64,000 nt of DNA from Azorinus chamasolen. Lineage: Eukaryota; Mollusca; Bivalvia; Cardiida; Solecurtidae. Below the pieces are notes generated by a model. The model worked only from the letters and a program-made list of their open reading frames with translations, ran no database searches and had not been told where the DNA came from. Positions within the stretch are counted from its first letter, which is position 1. Every line of letters begins with the position of its first letter. The DNA is taken from contig OY755240.1 in assembly GCA_963576725.1 (NCBI GenBank), forward strand, positions 64,072,412 through 64,136,411, in the 5' to 3' direction. Shown one piece after another: positions 20,247 to 31,229 of this stretch. A program made the position numbers and the translations under genes.

Positions 20247-20365
20247 TGCAGGACATGCATGCACTTGCATTTGCAAACAGTGTAGATCCAGATCAAAGGG
20301 CTCCTAGAGGAGCCCTCTGATCAGGGTCTGCATTGTTCATTATTCAAAATCATCCAGGAAGTTAA
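20243..20365. mobile_element. MITE family G, short
   Basis: Abuts A through TTAA 20243-20246. Stem GTGTAGATCCAGATC ... GATCAGGGTCTGCA, apex CTCCTAGAGGAG; ends GTTAA. Confidence 0.8.
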
Positions 20366-20808
20366 ACCCTTTCCTTCATGTAAACACTATTTTACACCTT
20401 TGCAAACAGAGTAGACCATGATCAGAGGGCTCGTGTAAGAGCCATCTAATCAGAGTCTGCTCTGTTTGCTGTTGCAGTTATAGTAGATCTGACTACAGTT
20501 TCTACCAATACCAAAACATCCTTTGGAGACGGAGGTCCAGATAAGATGCGTAAATTAGAACATTTTCAAGAATAACTTCTTTATTTCTCCACCAAACTCT
20601 ATGTTGTGACCACTCTTTAGAATCGTCTCTTTGAGACGATTCTCAAAAGTGGTCACAACATAGAGTTTGGTGGAGAAATGCCGATTTTAGTATTTGAGTA
20701 TGCACCTTTATCTGTTGGCTATGGAACATATGCCATTATTAAAATCAGCTAACAGATATTAATGATATCATTATTTCTTACATGAATATTCATCAGGGAA
20801 AGAGCTAT
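20362..20808. mobile_element. MITE B interrupted by C
   Basis: TTAAACCCTTTCCTTCATG start sharing TTAA with G; full B hairpin; interrupted near 20531 by C and resumed at 20726 with CATATGCCATTATTAAAA. Confidence 0.8.
20532..20725. mobile_element. MITE family C nested in B
   Basis: GAGGTCCAGATAAGATGCG ... CACCTTTATCTGTTGGC; hairpin nearly perfect with centre GTCTCTTTGAGAC. Confidence 0.88.
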
Positions 20809-20998
20809 TTTTTTTCTCAAAATTCAGCATTGTAAGGGTTGAGATTAGATGCTTAGTGATCTACCTGTCTTGTCATCTATCTGTCTATCTTTCTATCTAT
20901 CTTTCATGGAAAAATAGTCAACCCCTGTTCCATTGAATATGATTGTTCGCATTGTTTTAACAGTTAAAGTATCCCCCGAAAAAAAATACTTGGCTGCT

Positions 20999-21230
20999 TT
21001 AACTTTTTACTACATGTATAAAATAATGTCATCATGAATATTAATTAGGTAGTTTTTAAAATGGTATATTAACACATGAAATTTTTACTGAAGCAGAAAC
21101 TGTACAATCGGATCTATGTTATTATTAATTCAACAGAGCAGACAGACCCTGATCAGATGGCTCCTACAGGAGCTGTCTGATGTGGGTCTACTCTATTTGC
21201 AAAGGCATAGATTAGCATAGTTATGGAGTA
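20999..21230. mobile_element. MITE family B1
   Basis: TTAACTTTTTACTACATG start, GACCCTGATCAGATGGC with apex CTCCTACAGGAG, end ATGGAGTAAA. Confidence 0.8.
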
Positions 21231-21357
21231 AATTTTCTTTTATTTCTTTTGAAAATAGGTTCTTATTGTCTTGTGGTTTAAATCCTGATAACTCAAACTT
21301 CAAGGGACCATGCCAATATAACATTGCTTCTAACATGAATATTCATGGAATAAGGGG

Positions 21358-21599
21358 TTAACCCATTCCCTCATGTAAACGCTTTTTCACACCTTTGCAA
21401 ACAGAGTAGACCCAGATCAGAAGGCTCCTTTTGGAGTCATCCGATCTGGGTCTGCTCTGTTTGCTTATTACCTGATTTAGGTCTGATTTCACAATTTTTG
21501 TCAAAGCAAAACATTCCCCTGAAAAATTTACATTATAAAATTCCAGCTAATAGATATTCAGGATGTTCTCATTTCTTACTTGAGTATTGAACAGATTAA
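21358..21599. mobile_element. MITE family B
   Basis: TTAACCCATTCCCTC start, apex GGCTCCTTTTGGAGTC. It lacks foldback M seen in the sister copy at 7518 and serves as its empty site. Ends ACAGATTAA. Confidence 0.85.
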
Positions 21600-21933
21600 T
21601 GTAACTGTGCTGTGTGTGTATCAGAATATTTCTTTTGTGTTGAATGTTTTCTGTTGAATTCTTGTTAAAAATGTACTTGTTATCATCTTGATTGTAGAAA
21701 ACAGGGTGTAAGTGGTTCCCGATCCTGATGTTGTGAGAATTATAAAAAAGGGAACCAACCTCCTGTTCCCCATGATTGAGATGGCTGAAAAAAATGGGGG
21801 AATATATGACGATATTGTTGACTGAGGGGTGTGTGTTGGGAGTAAATGGTTTATTTAATGCAAGGTGAAATGATTTGATATTAGGATGTAGACTTGCTGT
21901 TAAAGGCTGCAATAAAACTGAGCAACTGTGAAC
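21600..21933. other. Unique intergenic sequence
   Basis: A 121-codon minus-strand open frame lies here (21547-21912), Asn/His/Ile-rich, without a domain and overlapping a MITE end; not called coding. Confidence 0.35.
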
Positions 21934-22125
21934 AGAGCTCCAGATAAGATGCGTAAATTAAAATAGTTTCAAGTATAACTGCTTTATTTCTCCACCAAAC
22001 CCTATGTTGTGACCACTCTTTAGAATCGTCACTTCGAGACGATTCTAAACAGTGGTCACAACATAGGGTTTGGTGGAGAAATGACGATTTAGTATTTGGA
22101 GTACACACCGTTATCTGTAGCTCTG
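21934..22125. mobile_element. MITE family C
   Basis: CAGAGCTCCAGATAAGATG to TTATCTGTAGCTCTG; TGTGAA is repeated on both flanks. Confidence 0.92.
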
Positions 22126-22249
22126 TGTGAAGTGTTAAAAGAACACTGGGCAAATTGGATCCAAATGAGATGCTCAGTAACCTTGTCTCTCATAAGGAGC
22201 CTTACTGAGGTACAGAACTGTAGGTAAGGGACATTTAGGGACATATACA

Positions 22250-22447
22250 CAGTAAAACCCTGCTAATGCACCCACCTAAAAGAGGTATAATTCTGGGTGC
22301 TAGATACAGGTGGTAGCTTAATGCAGGGCAAAAGTAATGCAGAAAGAGGAGCTTTCTGCATTACCTTTGTCCTGCATTAAGCAACCACCTGCTTATAAAG
22401 ATGCCCATGTTTATTCATTAAGTGGTCGCATTAGAGGGGTTCTACTG
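22250..22447. mobile_element. MITE D2 with an asymmetric apex
   Basis: CAGTAAAACCCTGCTAATG to AGGGGTTCTACTG. Centre GCAGAAAGAGGAGCTTTCTGC: the left half of the apex is deleted. Confidence 0.9.
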
Positions 22448-22636
22448 TATATTTCTATGCTGTTCCCGGTGATTGTGTATTAGAATCACCTTTGAGAAAA
22501 ATACACAATCACCTTTGAGAAATCCCTATTTTGATGTCTGAAGTAATTCTCTTGAGTAGCAGCAAAATCAGGTATGGCAGAGAAAATAAATTTTGATAGA
22601 TCAGTAAGCATCTTATCTATAGCTGGTACCATGATT

Positions 22637-22830
22637 TTAATCCTTTACTTCATGAATATTCATGGAAGAAATCATGAATATTAATTAGATGAATTTATAG
22701 GACGGCACATGAACACAGGAATTTTTGGCTGTGGCAGCAACTCTAAATTCAGATCTACATTATTCCATAAGCAAATGAAGCAGGCCCTGATAAGAGGTGC
22801 TTTCTGCATTACTTGTGTACTGCATTATCT
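22637..22830. mobile_element. Chimeric MITE B1 / D2 half-hairpin
   Basis: B1 left flank down to GCAGGCCCTGATAAGAGG, then joined to a D2 right arm (GCTTTCTGCATTACTTGTG). Confidence 0.6.
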
Positions 22831-22831
22831 T

Positions 22832-23030
22832 TTACACTCATGAACATTTATGCATGAATTGATCCCTTCATTAATATTCATTAACTTAATTTTTATATGG
22901 TAGATTTTTTTTAAGAGAAAGTTTTGATAGGTGAAAACTTTTAAGATCAAATCTATATAATTTCATATGCAGACAGACGACTGATAGCAGTTGTCTGATT
23001 TAGTTGAACACTGTTTGCAAAGGTGTGAAA
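22832..23030. mobile_element. Degenerate MITE B1
   Basis: ATTAATATTCATTAACTTAA flank; hairpin reduced to CAGACAGACGACTGATAGC. Confidence 0.45.
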
Positions 23031-23094
23031 AAACGATGGTCACCTATGATGGTCATCCTTGAATACAATTACCATGGTTTCCCATAATATTAGG

Positions 23095-23200
23095 CTGGAC
23101 AAAGATAGGCAAATAGTCCAGACGATGATCAAACTGCTTCTGCTCCTAGAGGAGTGCTTAGATCTGAGTCTACACTATTTGTTACCCAATAAGGTTAATC
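23095..23200. mobile_element. Degenerate TTAA-type hairpin (B/G/H-like)
   Basis: GGCAAATAGTCCAGACGATG ... CTGAGTCTACACTATTTG with apex GCTCCTAGAGGAG. Confidence 0.45.
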
Positions 23201-23317
23201 TAAAGTAAAGTCCACAAAATGGAGACTTAAGGGACATTTTAAGCGTTACAAGGCAGTGGAACGGAGTAATTGGATGACCTGATATTTAGGATAAATTACG
23301 TTTTAAAATAAATAGCC

Positions 23318-23500
23318 CTTTCACTCATGAATATTCTTGAAAGACTCGACTGGTAATGAATAATTATTTTAATTTTTGTAGTTAAAATGTAAAATAAAAT
23401 GATGAAGAATCAGATTTGTACCATATACGTAATTAGAGCAGAGCTCTCTGATCTGGGGCTACTCTGTTTGCAAAGGTTTGTAAAAGAATGGATTATCATG
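23318..23500. mobile_element. Degenerate MITE B1
   Basis: CCCTTTCACTCATGAATATTC start; hairpin shortened to GAGCAGAGCTCTCTGATCTG. Confidence 0.55.
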
Positions 23501-23966
23501 TTAACCCTTTACTCCATAAATATGGCTTTTTATGCCTTTGCAAGTGGAGTAAGACCCAGATCAGACGGCTCCTGTAGGAGACGTCTGATCCGAGTCTGCT
23601 GTTTGCTTATGATATAGATACGATTATACAGTTTCTGCAATGGCTAAAATTTACTGTGTCTGTGGGCTATTATAACAATTAATCTTAACCCATTCCCGCA
23701 TATTGACGCCTTTTGACGCTTCTGTAAAAGTCACTTTGTGAAACCATTATGATAAATAGAGCATTTGCTCCACATGAGCAAATGCTCTATTTATCACAAT
23801 GGTTTCAAAACTACACAATTCTGAAAAATTCCTTTTCTCTAGTTACTGCTCCTTTTTGGTAGATTTAATCAAAGAGGTTAGGTCTAAAAATAGACTAAGT
23901 GGGAATGGGTTAATTAATCATGGTATCGTTATTTCTTACATGAATATTCATGTAGTGAAGGATTAA
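23501..23966. mobile_element. MITE B1 interrupted by A
   Basis: TTAACCCTTTACTCC start; apex GGCTCCTGTAGGAG; interrupted in its AATCTAATTAATATTC flank by an A element; ends GTGAAGGATTAA. Confidence 0.85.
23685..23913. mobile_element. MITE A nested in B1
   Basis: TTAACCCATTCCCGC to GGGAATGGGTTAA, followed by TTAATCATGG of the host B; apex GCTCCACATGAGC. Confidence 0.9.
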
Positions 23967-24076
23967 TTGAATAGATATAGCAGACTTTTGGTCCTGTATT
24001 CTGAATGCCTGTTTCACAAAAATGTCGTGGGTGATCCATTTGGTTCTGATTTTCTCATGTGTTGAGTCTACATCTT

Positions 24077-24314
24077 TTAACCCTTTACTCCATGAATATT
24101 TATGTAGGAAATAATGCCATTATGAATATTAATTAGACTATAACTGTTATAGTTGGACACAGGAATCTGTGGCCATGGCAGAAACTTTAAAATCATATCA
24201 ATATTGTATCATAAGCAAACAGCGCAGACCCTGTTCAGGTTTCCTGAGCCATCTGATCTGGGTCTACTCTGTTGCAAAAGCATAGAAACGCATATTTATG
24301 GAGTGAAGGGTTAA
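24077..24314. mobile_element. MITE family B1
   Basis: TTAACCCTTTACTCC to GAGTGAAGGGTTAA. The left hairpin arm is shortened to CAGACCCTGTTCAGGTTTCC. Confidence 0.85.
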
Positions 24315-24900
24315 CTGCCTTGCCTTTGAATGTTTCAAAAGAAGAATATTTGAATTAGGAAGAGAAAATGTGCATTTATATCTAGCTATGATGGTTGGCT
24401 TTACCAACATAAGAGATGAGGGTGAAGTCTTTCATGTGCCTGGACGGTTCAAACAGGAATGGAAACTTCCATTGATAACTCGCATATTCACTGACGTTCA
24501 TATATGTATAATCATACTGTTACCTGATAGTGAACTATTGGGTGTTATTAGTCATGTGACAGTTTTTTAAGTCATGTGACTTGTTACAGGTCATGTGACC
24601 CATTTTTAATGCATAAAGAAAATCATGTATTGATTTCCTCATGGAATTAAATGGTTTTCCCTGATAATAGATGATACTCTAAAAGTGAATTATAGTGAAA
24701 TAATAATAATAAAAAAAACTGAGGAGACGATTTTAACTGACTAGAGGCAAGCTTGAAAGGAAAAAAAATCTACATAAAAATGTAGAGTGAAAATGTCTTA
24801 TGAAAAAAAATAAGAAAATAAAAAATAAACCCCATTTCTGTGTATGTTTTCATTGAGTTTATGGTAAAGTCTCAAAGGAGACATTTGCATTACTTTATAG
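24315..24900. other. Unique AT-rich intergenic sequence
   Basis: Includes three GTCATGTGAC-type repeats (24550-24600) and A-rich runs; no coding signal trusted. Confidence 0.4.
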
Positions 24901-24901
24901 C

Positions 24902-25210
24902 TTGCCTGAGTATGCTCAAGTGAGCTTTTGTGATTGCCCACCATCCGGCACCTGGCCGGCCGCCCATCTGTCTGTCCGTCTATCTATCAAAAATTGCTTA
25001 AAACGACATCTCCTGAAACCACAAGGCAGAATGTAACCAAAATTTACATAAATGATCCTTGTATTATGCTCTATCAAAATTGCTGGATTCATGCAGAACT
25101 TCGGTTGCCATGGCAACCAAAAGAAAAATCTTCTCCAAAACCAGGGGTCAGAATTGTATATTTGATAGTGATAGTCATCTTGTGACCCTCTAACAAAATT
25201 GCTAAAATCA
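24902..25210. repeat. Dispersed bivalve-type repeat
   Basis: TGCTCAAGTGAGCTTTTGTG followed by pyrimidine-rich CTGTCTGTCCGTCTATC. The same head recurs at 25343-25440. Confidence 0.65.
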
Positions 25211-25342
25211 TGTTTATATTATTGATATCTAAAAACAACAACATGGCTGCTAGCTAGGGCTAGATTTCCTTTTTTTTTTAACTTTACAGAAAATCTTTAA
25301 AAATCTTCTCCAAAACTGGTTGTCTGGATCATATCTCTTTTT

Positions 25343-25454
25343 AGCTCACCAGAGCACAAAGTGCTCAGGGTGAGCTTTTGTGATCGCCCGTTGTCCGTCG
25401 TCGTGCGTCGTTTGTCGTTCCTCGTCCGTCGTCAACAATTTGAACCTTTAAAAA
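25343..25454. repeat. Dispersed repeat head of the 165-bp array
   Basis: AGCTCACCAGAGCACAAAGT, GTGAGCTTTTGTGATCGCCC, then GTCGT-rich sequence. Confidence 0.7.
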
Positions 25455-26725
25455 TCTTCTCTGAATCTACAGGGTTCTCAACTTTCATCTTTGGCACATA
25501 GCATCATAATTCAGGTCCCCTACAAAAGTTAAATAAATAATGCCCCTGGGGTCAAAATTGGCCCCGCCCCAGGGGTGGCTAGTTTTCAATAGTATCATAT
25601 ATGGAAAACTTTGAAAATCTTCTCCTCTGAAACTGGAAGGTTCTCAGCTTTTGGCACATAGCATCATATTCAAGTCCTCTACAAAAATTATATAAATTTT
25701 GCCCCTTGGGTCAAAATTGGCCCCACCCCAGAGGTGGCTAGTTTTCAATAGAAACATATGGGGAACACTTTGAAAATCTTCTCCTCTGAAACTGGAAAGT
25801 TCTCAGCTTTCATATTTGGCACATAGCATCATATTCAGGTCCTCTACAAAAGTTATATAAATTATGCCCCTAGGGTCAAAATTGGCCCCGCCCCAGGGGT
25901 GGCCAGTTTTCATTAGAAACATATAGAGTGAAAACTTTGAAAATCTTCTCCTCTAAAACTGGAAGGTTCTCAGCGTTCATCTTTGGCACATAGCAACATA
26001 TTCAGGTCCTCTACAAAAGTTATATAAATAATTCCCCTGGGGTCAAAATTGGCCCCGCCCCAGGGTATGGCTAGATTTCAATAGAATTTTACATATAGGG
26101 AAACTTTGAAAATCTTCTCCTCTGAAACTGGAAGGTTCTCAGATTTCATATTTTGCACATAGCATCATATTCAGGTCCTCTACAAAAGTTATATAAATAA
26201 TGCCATTGGAGTCAAAATTGGCCCCGCCCCAAGGGTGGCTAGATTTCAATAGAAACATATATGGAAACTTTGAAAATCTTCTCCCCTGAAACTGCAAGGT
26301 TCTCAGCTTTCATATTTGGCACATAGCATTATATTCAGGTCCTCTACTAAAGTTATATAAACTATGCCCCTGGGGTCAAAATTGGCCCCGCCCCAGGGGT
26401 AGCCGGTTTTCAATAGAAACTTGTACTGAAAACTTTGAAAATCTTCTCCTCTGAAACTGGAAGGTTCAAAGCTTTCATATTTTGCACATAGCATCATGTT
26501 CAGGCCTCTACAAAAAGTATATAAATTATGCCCCTGGGGTCAAAATTGGCCCCGCCCCAGGGGTGGCCAGTTTTCATTAGCTTTCAATATTGGCACATAA
26601 CATCATATTCAGATCCTCTACAAGAGTTATTTAGATTGTGCCCTTTGGGTCAAAATTAGCCACACCCCTAGATTTCTATAGAAACATATAGTGAAAACTT
26701 TGAAAATCTTCTCCTCTGATGGTCT
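25455..26725. repeat. Tandem array, about 165 bp x 8
   Basis: Units carry TTGGCACATAGCATCATATT, GGGGTCAAAATTGGCCCCGC and AACTTTGAAAATCTTCTCC at a spacing of about 160-169 bp. Each contains the 16-bp inverted repeat-like GGGGTCA..TTGGCCCC. The last unit is truncated. Confidence 0.88.
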
Positions 26726-26997
26726 GGTGAGCGCTTCAGGGCCATTCTGGCCCTCTTGTAATACTCTAGGTAGGAATGCAAATTTTGGTGTGTGAGTGCA
26801 TCTTGAGATGGCGGAGTGACGCATATAATTTTCAGGTTGCTGTGACCTTGACATTGACCTCTGACCTCATTTAAAAACTTTGTCTGGAGTATATCTCCTA
26901 TATTACTTGAGGTAGGAATGCCACATTTGGTGTGTGAGTACCTCTTGGGATAGCGGAGTGTCGCACAGCATTTTAAGGTCACTGTGACCTTGATTTT
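26726..26997. repeat. Two-unit repeat with nuclear-receptor-like palindromes
   Basis: Two units of about 130 bp with GAATGCAAATTTTGGTGTGT / GAATGCCACATTTGGTGTGT and GGTCACTGTGACCTTG. AGGTCACTGTGACCT at 26976-26990 is a perfect estrogen-response-element-type palindrome. Confidence 0.75.
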
Positions 26998-27554
26998 AAC
27001 CCAATACCCCGGGGCCAGATAGGGTTACTGTGCTACCCCGTCTGACTTTTTTTCATGGGTACCAGGGTGTTTAGTAGGGTCTGCTGAATGCAATCAAAAT
27101 TGTACCCATGAAAAAACTCATTCCTGCTATGGGTAGTTTACTGTTTCCATGACAACCAGTGGTCTGTACAACGACGGTGGGTAAAGGCTATACTGTAGTA
27201 TATCTATGCTATTTGGGGCACTAAGAGTTTGAAACTGCCAAACTAAAGGTAAGCCATTGGTCCTTAATTAAGAATATGTTTTTGTTAATTACCTCATTTG
27301 CATAATCATGAATGTTGCTCATGAATATTGATGAGAAAAACAAAAAATGAAGGAAAAAGACTAGAAGATGGTGAAAACTAGATCTGAAATCACCTGTGAT
27401 GCTCCAAATATGTTCTTATACATACAACATCAAAGAGAGTATTATATAAAACAAATTGGTGTCTCTATGGCTTATTTGTATTTTTATTGAGTTTTTGAGT
27501 ATACATAGCAGATGTACGTCCGGACAGCGTCAGTGCATAGAGAAGATAACATTA

Positions 27555-28180
27555 TTATACCCCCAACGAAGTTTAGGGGTATACTGGAATCAGGTTGTCC
27601 GTCTGTCTGTCTGTCCGTCTATGGACACAATTTTGTCCGGCCTTCTTCTACAGGTTTGCTTCAATTTTGTTGAAAGTTCATGTATAGCCATAAACCTGTG
27701 CACCGCATATTTCCATTATGATCGGACCACTACTTCGGGAGTTATCTCCCCCGTTTAGTCCCCTACCAACGTTTTCTGGTTTTCTCAACTTTTTATGGAA
27801 GTGACTGGAGATATCAATTCTATATTTAATACAAAGCTAAATCTAGATAAGTTACAGCTTATGTTCGAATCTCAGTCTGGTTGAATAATTATTTCCAGAG
27901 TTATTGCCCTTGAACTTTAATTTTTTTTCTTAATTTTGAATTTTCCAGACTCTTTTCGGAAGTGGTTGGAGATATTAACTTTATATGTTTTTCTGACACT
28001 TCACAAAAATAAACAAAGCTGCTTGAACTTATTGGATGACATTGGCAGCAGCCATAACACTTCTATGAATTTTAACAGACTTATCTCCCTTTTTGGACTT
28101 GACAATATTTGGTAAAAGTTGCTTTATTTATGTTTGTGATTGATCTTAGATTAGGTGTCTGTATCCATTATTTTCTTTAT
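27555..28180. repeat. Dispersed repeat inserted in the left arm
   Basis: TATACCCCCAACGAAGTTTA head, GTCCGTCTGTCTGTCTGTCC tract, then GGAGTTATCTCC and TTATTGCCCTTGAAC blocks like those of the 1405-2035 array. Absent from the right arm. Confidence 0.7.
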
Positions 28181-28351
28181 ACGGACATGACAGTGCACTT
28201 TTCTGGTATGAAAACAAATGAACAGTCAAGGTAGAAATAGCGTTTCAATTTCCAAGTGTGATATGAAACTTTAAAATCTGCTTACTTTTATATTCATAAT
28301 ATTGAGTAGGGTATCGCAAAATAAAGTGAAATGATTTACCCAGTGTCTGAC

Positions 28352-28565
28352 TTAACTCTTTGCACGCTAAGTAATTTTTCGTCTGCAACAATTGTCGCCT
28401 GCTTCAATTCTTAAAATAAACATTCTCTCATTTTTTTGCAAAAATATGGTCAAGATGACAAACAGTTTGGATCATGATGAGACGCCGCATTATGCGGCGT
28501 CTCATCTGGATCCAAACTGTTTGCATAGGTAATCACAGTTTCGCCGCTAGCGTGCAAAGAGTTAA
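28352..28565. mobile_element. MITE family E (best copy)
   Basis: TTAACTCTTTGCACGC to GCGTGCAAAGAGTTAA; stem CAAACAGTTTGGATC..GATGAGACGCC. Inserted in the long inverted repeat; the other arm reads TTGA at that point. Confidence 0.92.
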
Positions 28566-29517
28566 GCAATATTAAGATAATGAATCAAGAATTTAAACTC
28601 ATTAAGTAAACTAAACGGAGTATGTGTAAGCTGATGTCTCGGCTCATTTGAATAGATGTATATTCACATATTTTGCAGTTGTATCAGTACGCCACAGCAA
28701 TGATTATCATGTTTAAAAATATTTTAAAAGTATCATGTTTTGAGAAGACGCCAATGGCGTGTAAATTACCGGTATTGATGAGGACATCGAACAGCAATAT
28801 TATTATATAACATGGTTTGCAAAGTAGAAATGAAACAAGGCTTTTTAACTGGTGTATTTCGTGACATACACTTGACATTAAACTTATCGAAGCTAATGTT
28901 TTTGACGTATACATGTATTTAAAAGCAAAAGCATACATGAGAGCATGTACCGTATTTACAAACCATTACCGGTATTTCATTGTCATTTCAGCACATGTAC
29001 ACAGCTTTGTGATTGCATGCTGTAGATGGATAACTAGAGTTTTGGAAAAATGCATTTCACATTACTAAAATAAGATACATGGCAAAACATGCATGGAACA
29101 TTATCATGTCAAATTAAATAAATACTAATGATAACACAAGAAACGGAGAACCCATCCCTCAATTCGATTCTGGTCCTCAATGTTAAGAATATTTAAGCGG
29201 TAGACCTTTCTGTGTGATATATTCAACTATCAACACATCTGTATTAATCGTAATGCAAGTCTAGACCGAATAATTATCTTCAAAGCGCCCCACTACCTTC
29301 TTCATATTCTTCATCTGCTTCAAGAGTATACTCCAGAATGTCCACTATGAATTGTTGAAGCAATTCACCTGGAACCAGAGAAACTCTATCGATAATAATA
29401 GTAGGGCATCGCACTCGGTTTTCTCTGTATCCGCTCACCTCTTTCTTAGCCTAAAGTTATAATGGGCGTTAATAAACGCAACCAACCAACCGATTTTCTA
29501 CAAGGTGGAAATGATCG

Positions 29518-31007
29518 ATGTCAATCTTGCGCTCACTGTTGATTGTATTGTGTGTCCGAGAATCTATTCAAAATGAAGATGACTTTCTCAGGGCAGATGT
29601 AAGAGACAAAGTCGCTAAAGAAGTGTTTATAAACTACAGACTGGAAACCCACGCACAGTTCTTCGAGTTGTTAAAAACTGATATTGGAGACAATGGAAGG
29701 TTCGGTGTTAGCAGACTGGCAACACGAAAATAGTTTAATGCAATTACTAAGCTCAGTCATAAAGGGCATATGTGGATAATGATCTTGGGGATCTCATGAA
29801 GCACCCTCCAACACCAGTACCGTTCAGTATTGGTACGGTTGGTGGTTGTTTAGCAAATCCTACATGTCAAAGGAGCTGAATACCTAATAGAAGAGGTTGG
29901 CAAGGCAAATGCACCAACACAATATGGGAAACACATTGTAAAAGAAGTCGGGAATGCTTTATTTTATTCGATGCGAGACATACCAGGCATCTTCAAACAA
30001 ATATCTGAAATACATTTCAATATGACACCTGAAAGTATTCATGTAATATATGTATCAAGAAAACTCAGTCACAAATATGGAGAAAATGAGGGGATGGCGT
30101 TCAGAAAAGTTGCTAGTGTAAGTGTGCGTGTGTGTGTGTGTGTGTGTGGGGGGGGGATACAAAGAAACCTGCTGACTGGAGTGTGAGGTTGGACGCCCCT
30201 AAACCGGTTTAAACCCCCAATTGACTGTTGTCACTGACCATTCAAAAGCCGTACTTCTATCTTCCCCCTATTGTATGTTTGTTTTGTCTTTGTGCGTCTC
30301 TTTGTGTTATGATAGTTATGTACATTTGCTGTGTTTTCTTGTGGGACTGTTCGGCAGCTGTTTGTTTTGTATTTGGTGTTTCATGAAAACTGTTTTGACG
30401 TCAGCACAAGAAGAAACTGATATCAGGTTTTAGCCAGATAACAAGACTGCACGACTGGTCAAGTTAGAACCCTAGCCAATGACACATTTTAATACTGTTT
30501 GATTACACTGACCGTTTCAATTGTGTGGGTGCACTGTTGGGTCTTCATGCTTACTGTGACTACCAGCACATTTAAGGAAAAAAGGTATATGCCACCAAAT
30601 AAGGACTCCTGGAAAGGGACCGATGTTCGTAACTCGACTAGCAATTCTTTGAAACTTGGAATGTGTAATGGAATGATCTAATGTGGGAATAAGAATCGTT
30701 CACATACACAATGTACGCTGAATTGAAACTGCTGCATGATAAGGAAAAGTGCGAATATAAGCCAATTGATGATTTGCATAACATTGACATGGGCTATTTG
30801 CCATATTGTAGAATATGCTTAGTCCGACACATGAAACGGCTCACCAATCACGGGCGAATTGGGACGAGCTCACATATAGCCTATCCAGTAATACCCCAGC
30901 CTCAGAAGCACATGACTGGAGACATGTCAATGTGGTTCTTGGACCATTCCATTATGAATATGTGGATACTTGCCTCCACAAGTCATGGTAGACATTATAT
31001 AATTTGA
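29518..31007 (+). pseudogene. Decayed coding remnants of the transposon, possibly OTU-like
   Basis: Three open stretches between the inverted repeats: 29518-29733 (LLIVLCVRES..NEDDFLRADV..DKVAKEVFINY), 29971-30186 (MTPESIHVIYVSRKLSHKYG) and 30711-31007 (LPYCRICLVRHMKRLTNHG). They are separated by stops, a (GT)n tract and frameshifts. The first piece resembles the helix after the catalytic Cys of OTU-type proteases (L.RSL..VL.....D.LR..V...), but the Cys/His residues are not visible. Probably one former transposon gene. Confidence 0.4.
30121..30160. repeat. (GT)n microsatellite with G-run
   Basis: GTGTGCGTGTGTGTGTGTGT followed by GGGGGGG. Confidence 0.85.
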
Positions 31008-31229
31008 GCAAATGAAGATGAAAAATGGGGGTCTTTGAAGACACGGGTTATCATTGGGACTAAACTTGCATTACAATGAATACAGATATGGTGATGAATT
31101 AATGTATCTCACAGAAATGTCTTTTACTGTAAACCGGCTGAGACAGTCTTTACAGTGTTCAGTGACATAATGTTTTGTACATATACTAAGGCGACAGTGA
31201 TATAATGATTTGTAAATATGCTGAATAAT

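Larger units (their letters stand above)
27149..28890. repeat. Left terminal inverted repeat (with two insertions)
   Basis: Matches the right arm in inverse, interrupted by a CCCCCAACGAAGTTT-type repeat (27555-28180) and by an E MITE (28352-28565). Confidence 0.75.

Noticed and set aside
21547..22153. Two minus-strand open frames of 121 and 90 codons
   Set aside because: Overlap B and C MITE hairpins; hydrophobic or Asn/His-rich by composition, no recognisable family.
24370..24570. 66-codon plus-strand frame beginning MHLYLAMMVGFTNIRDEG
   Set aside because: Unique sequence, but no splice sites, homology or codon bias to support coding.
26627..26982. Minus-strand frames of 75 and 104 codons
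   Set aside because: Read from two different dispersed repeats (the 165-bp array end and the AGGTCA repeat); not a gene.
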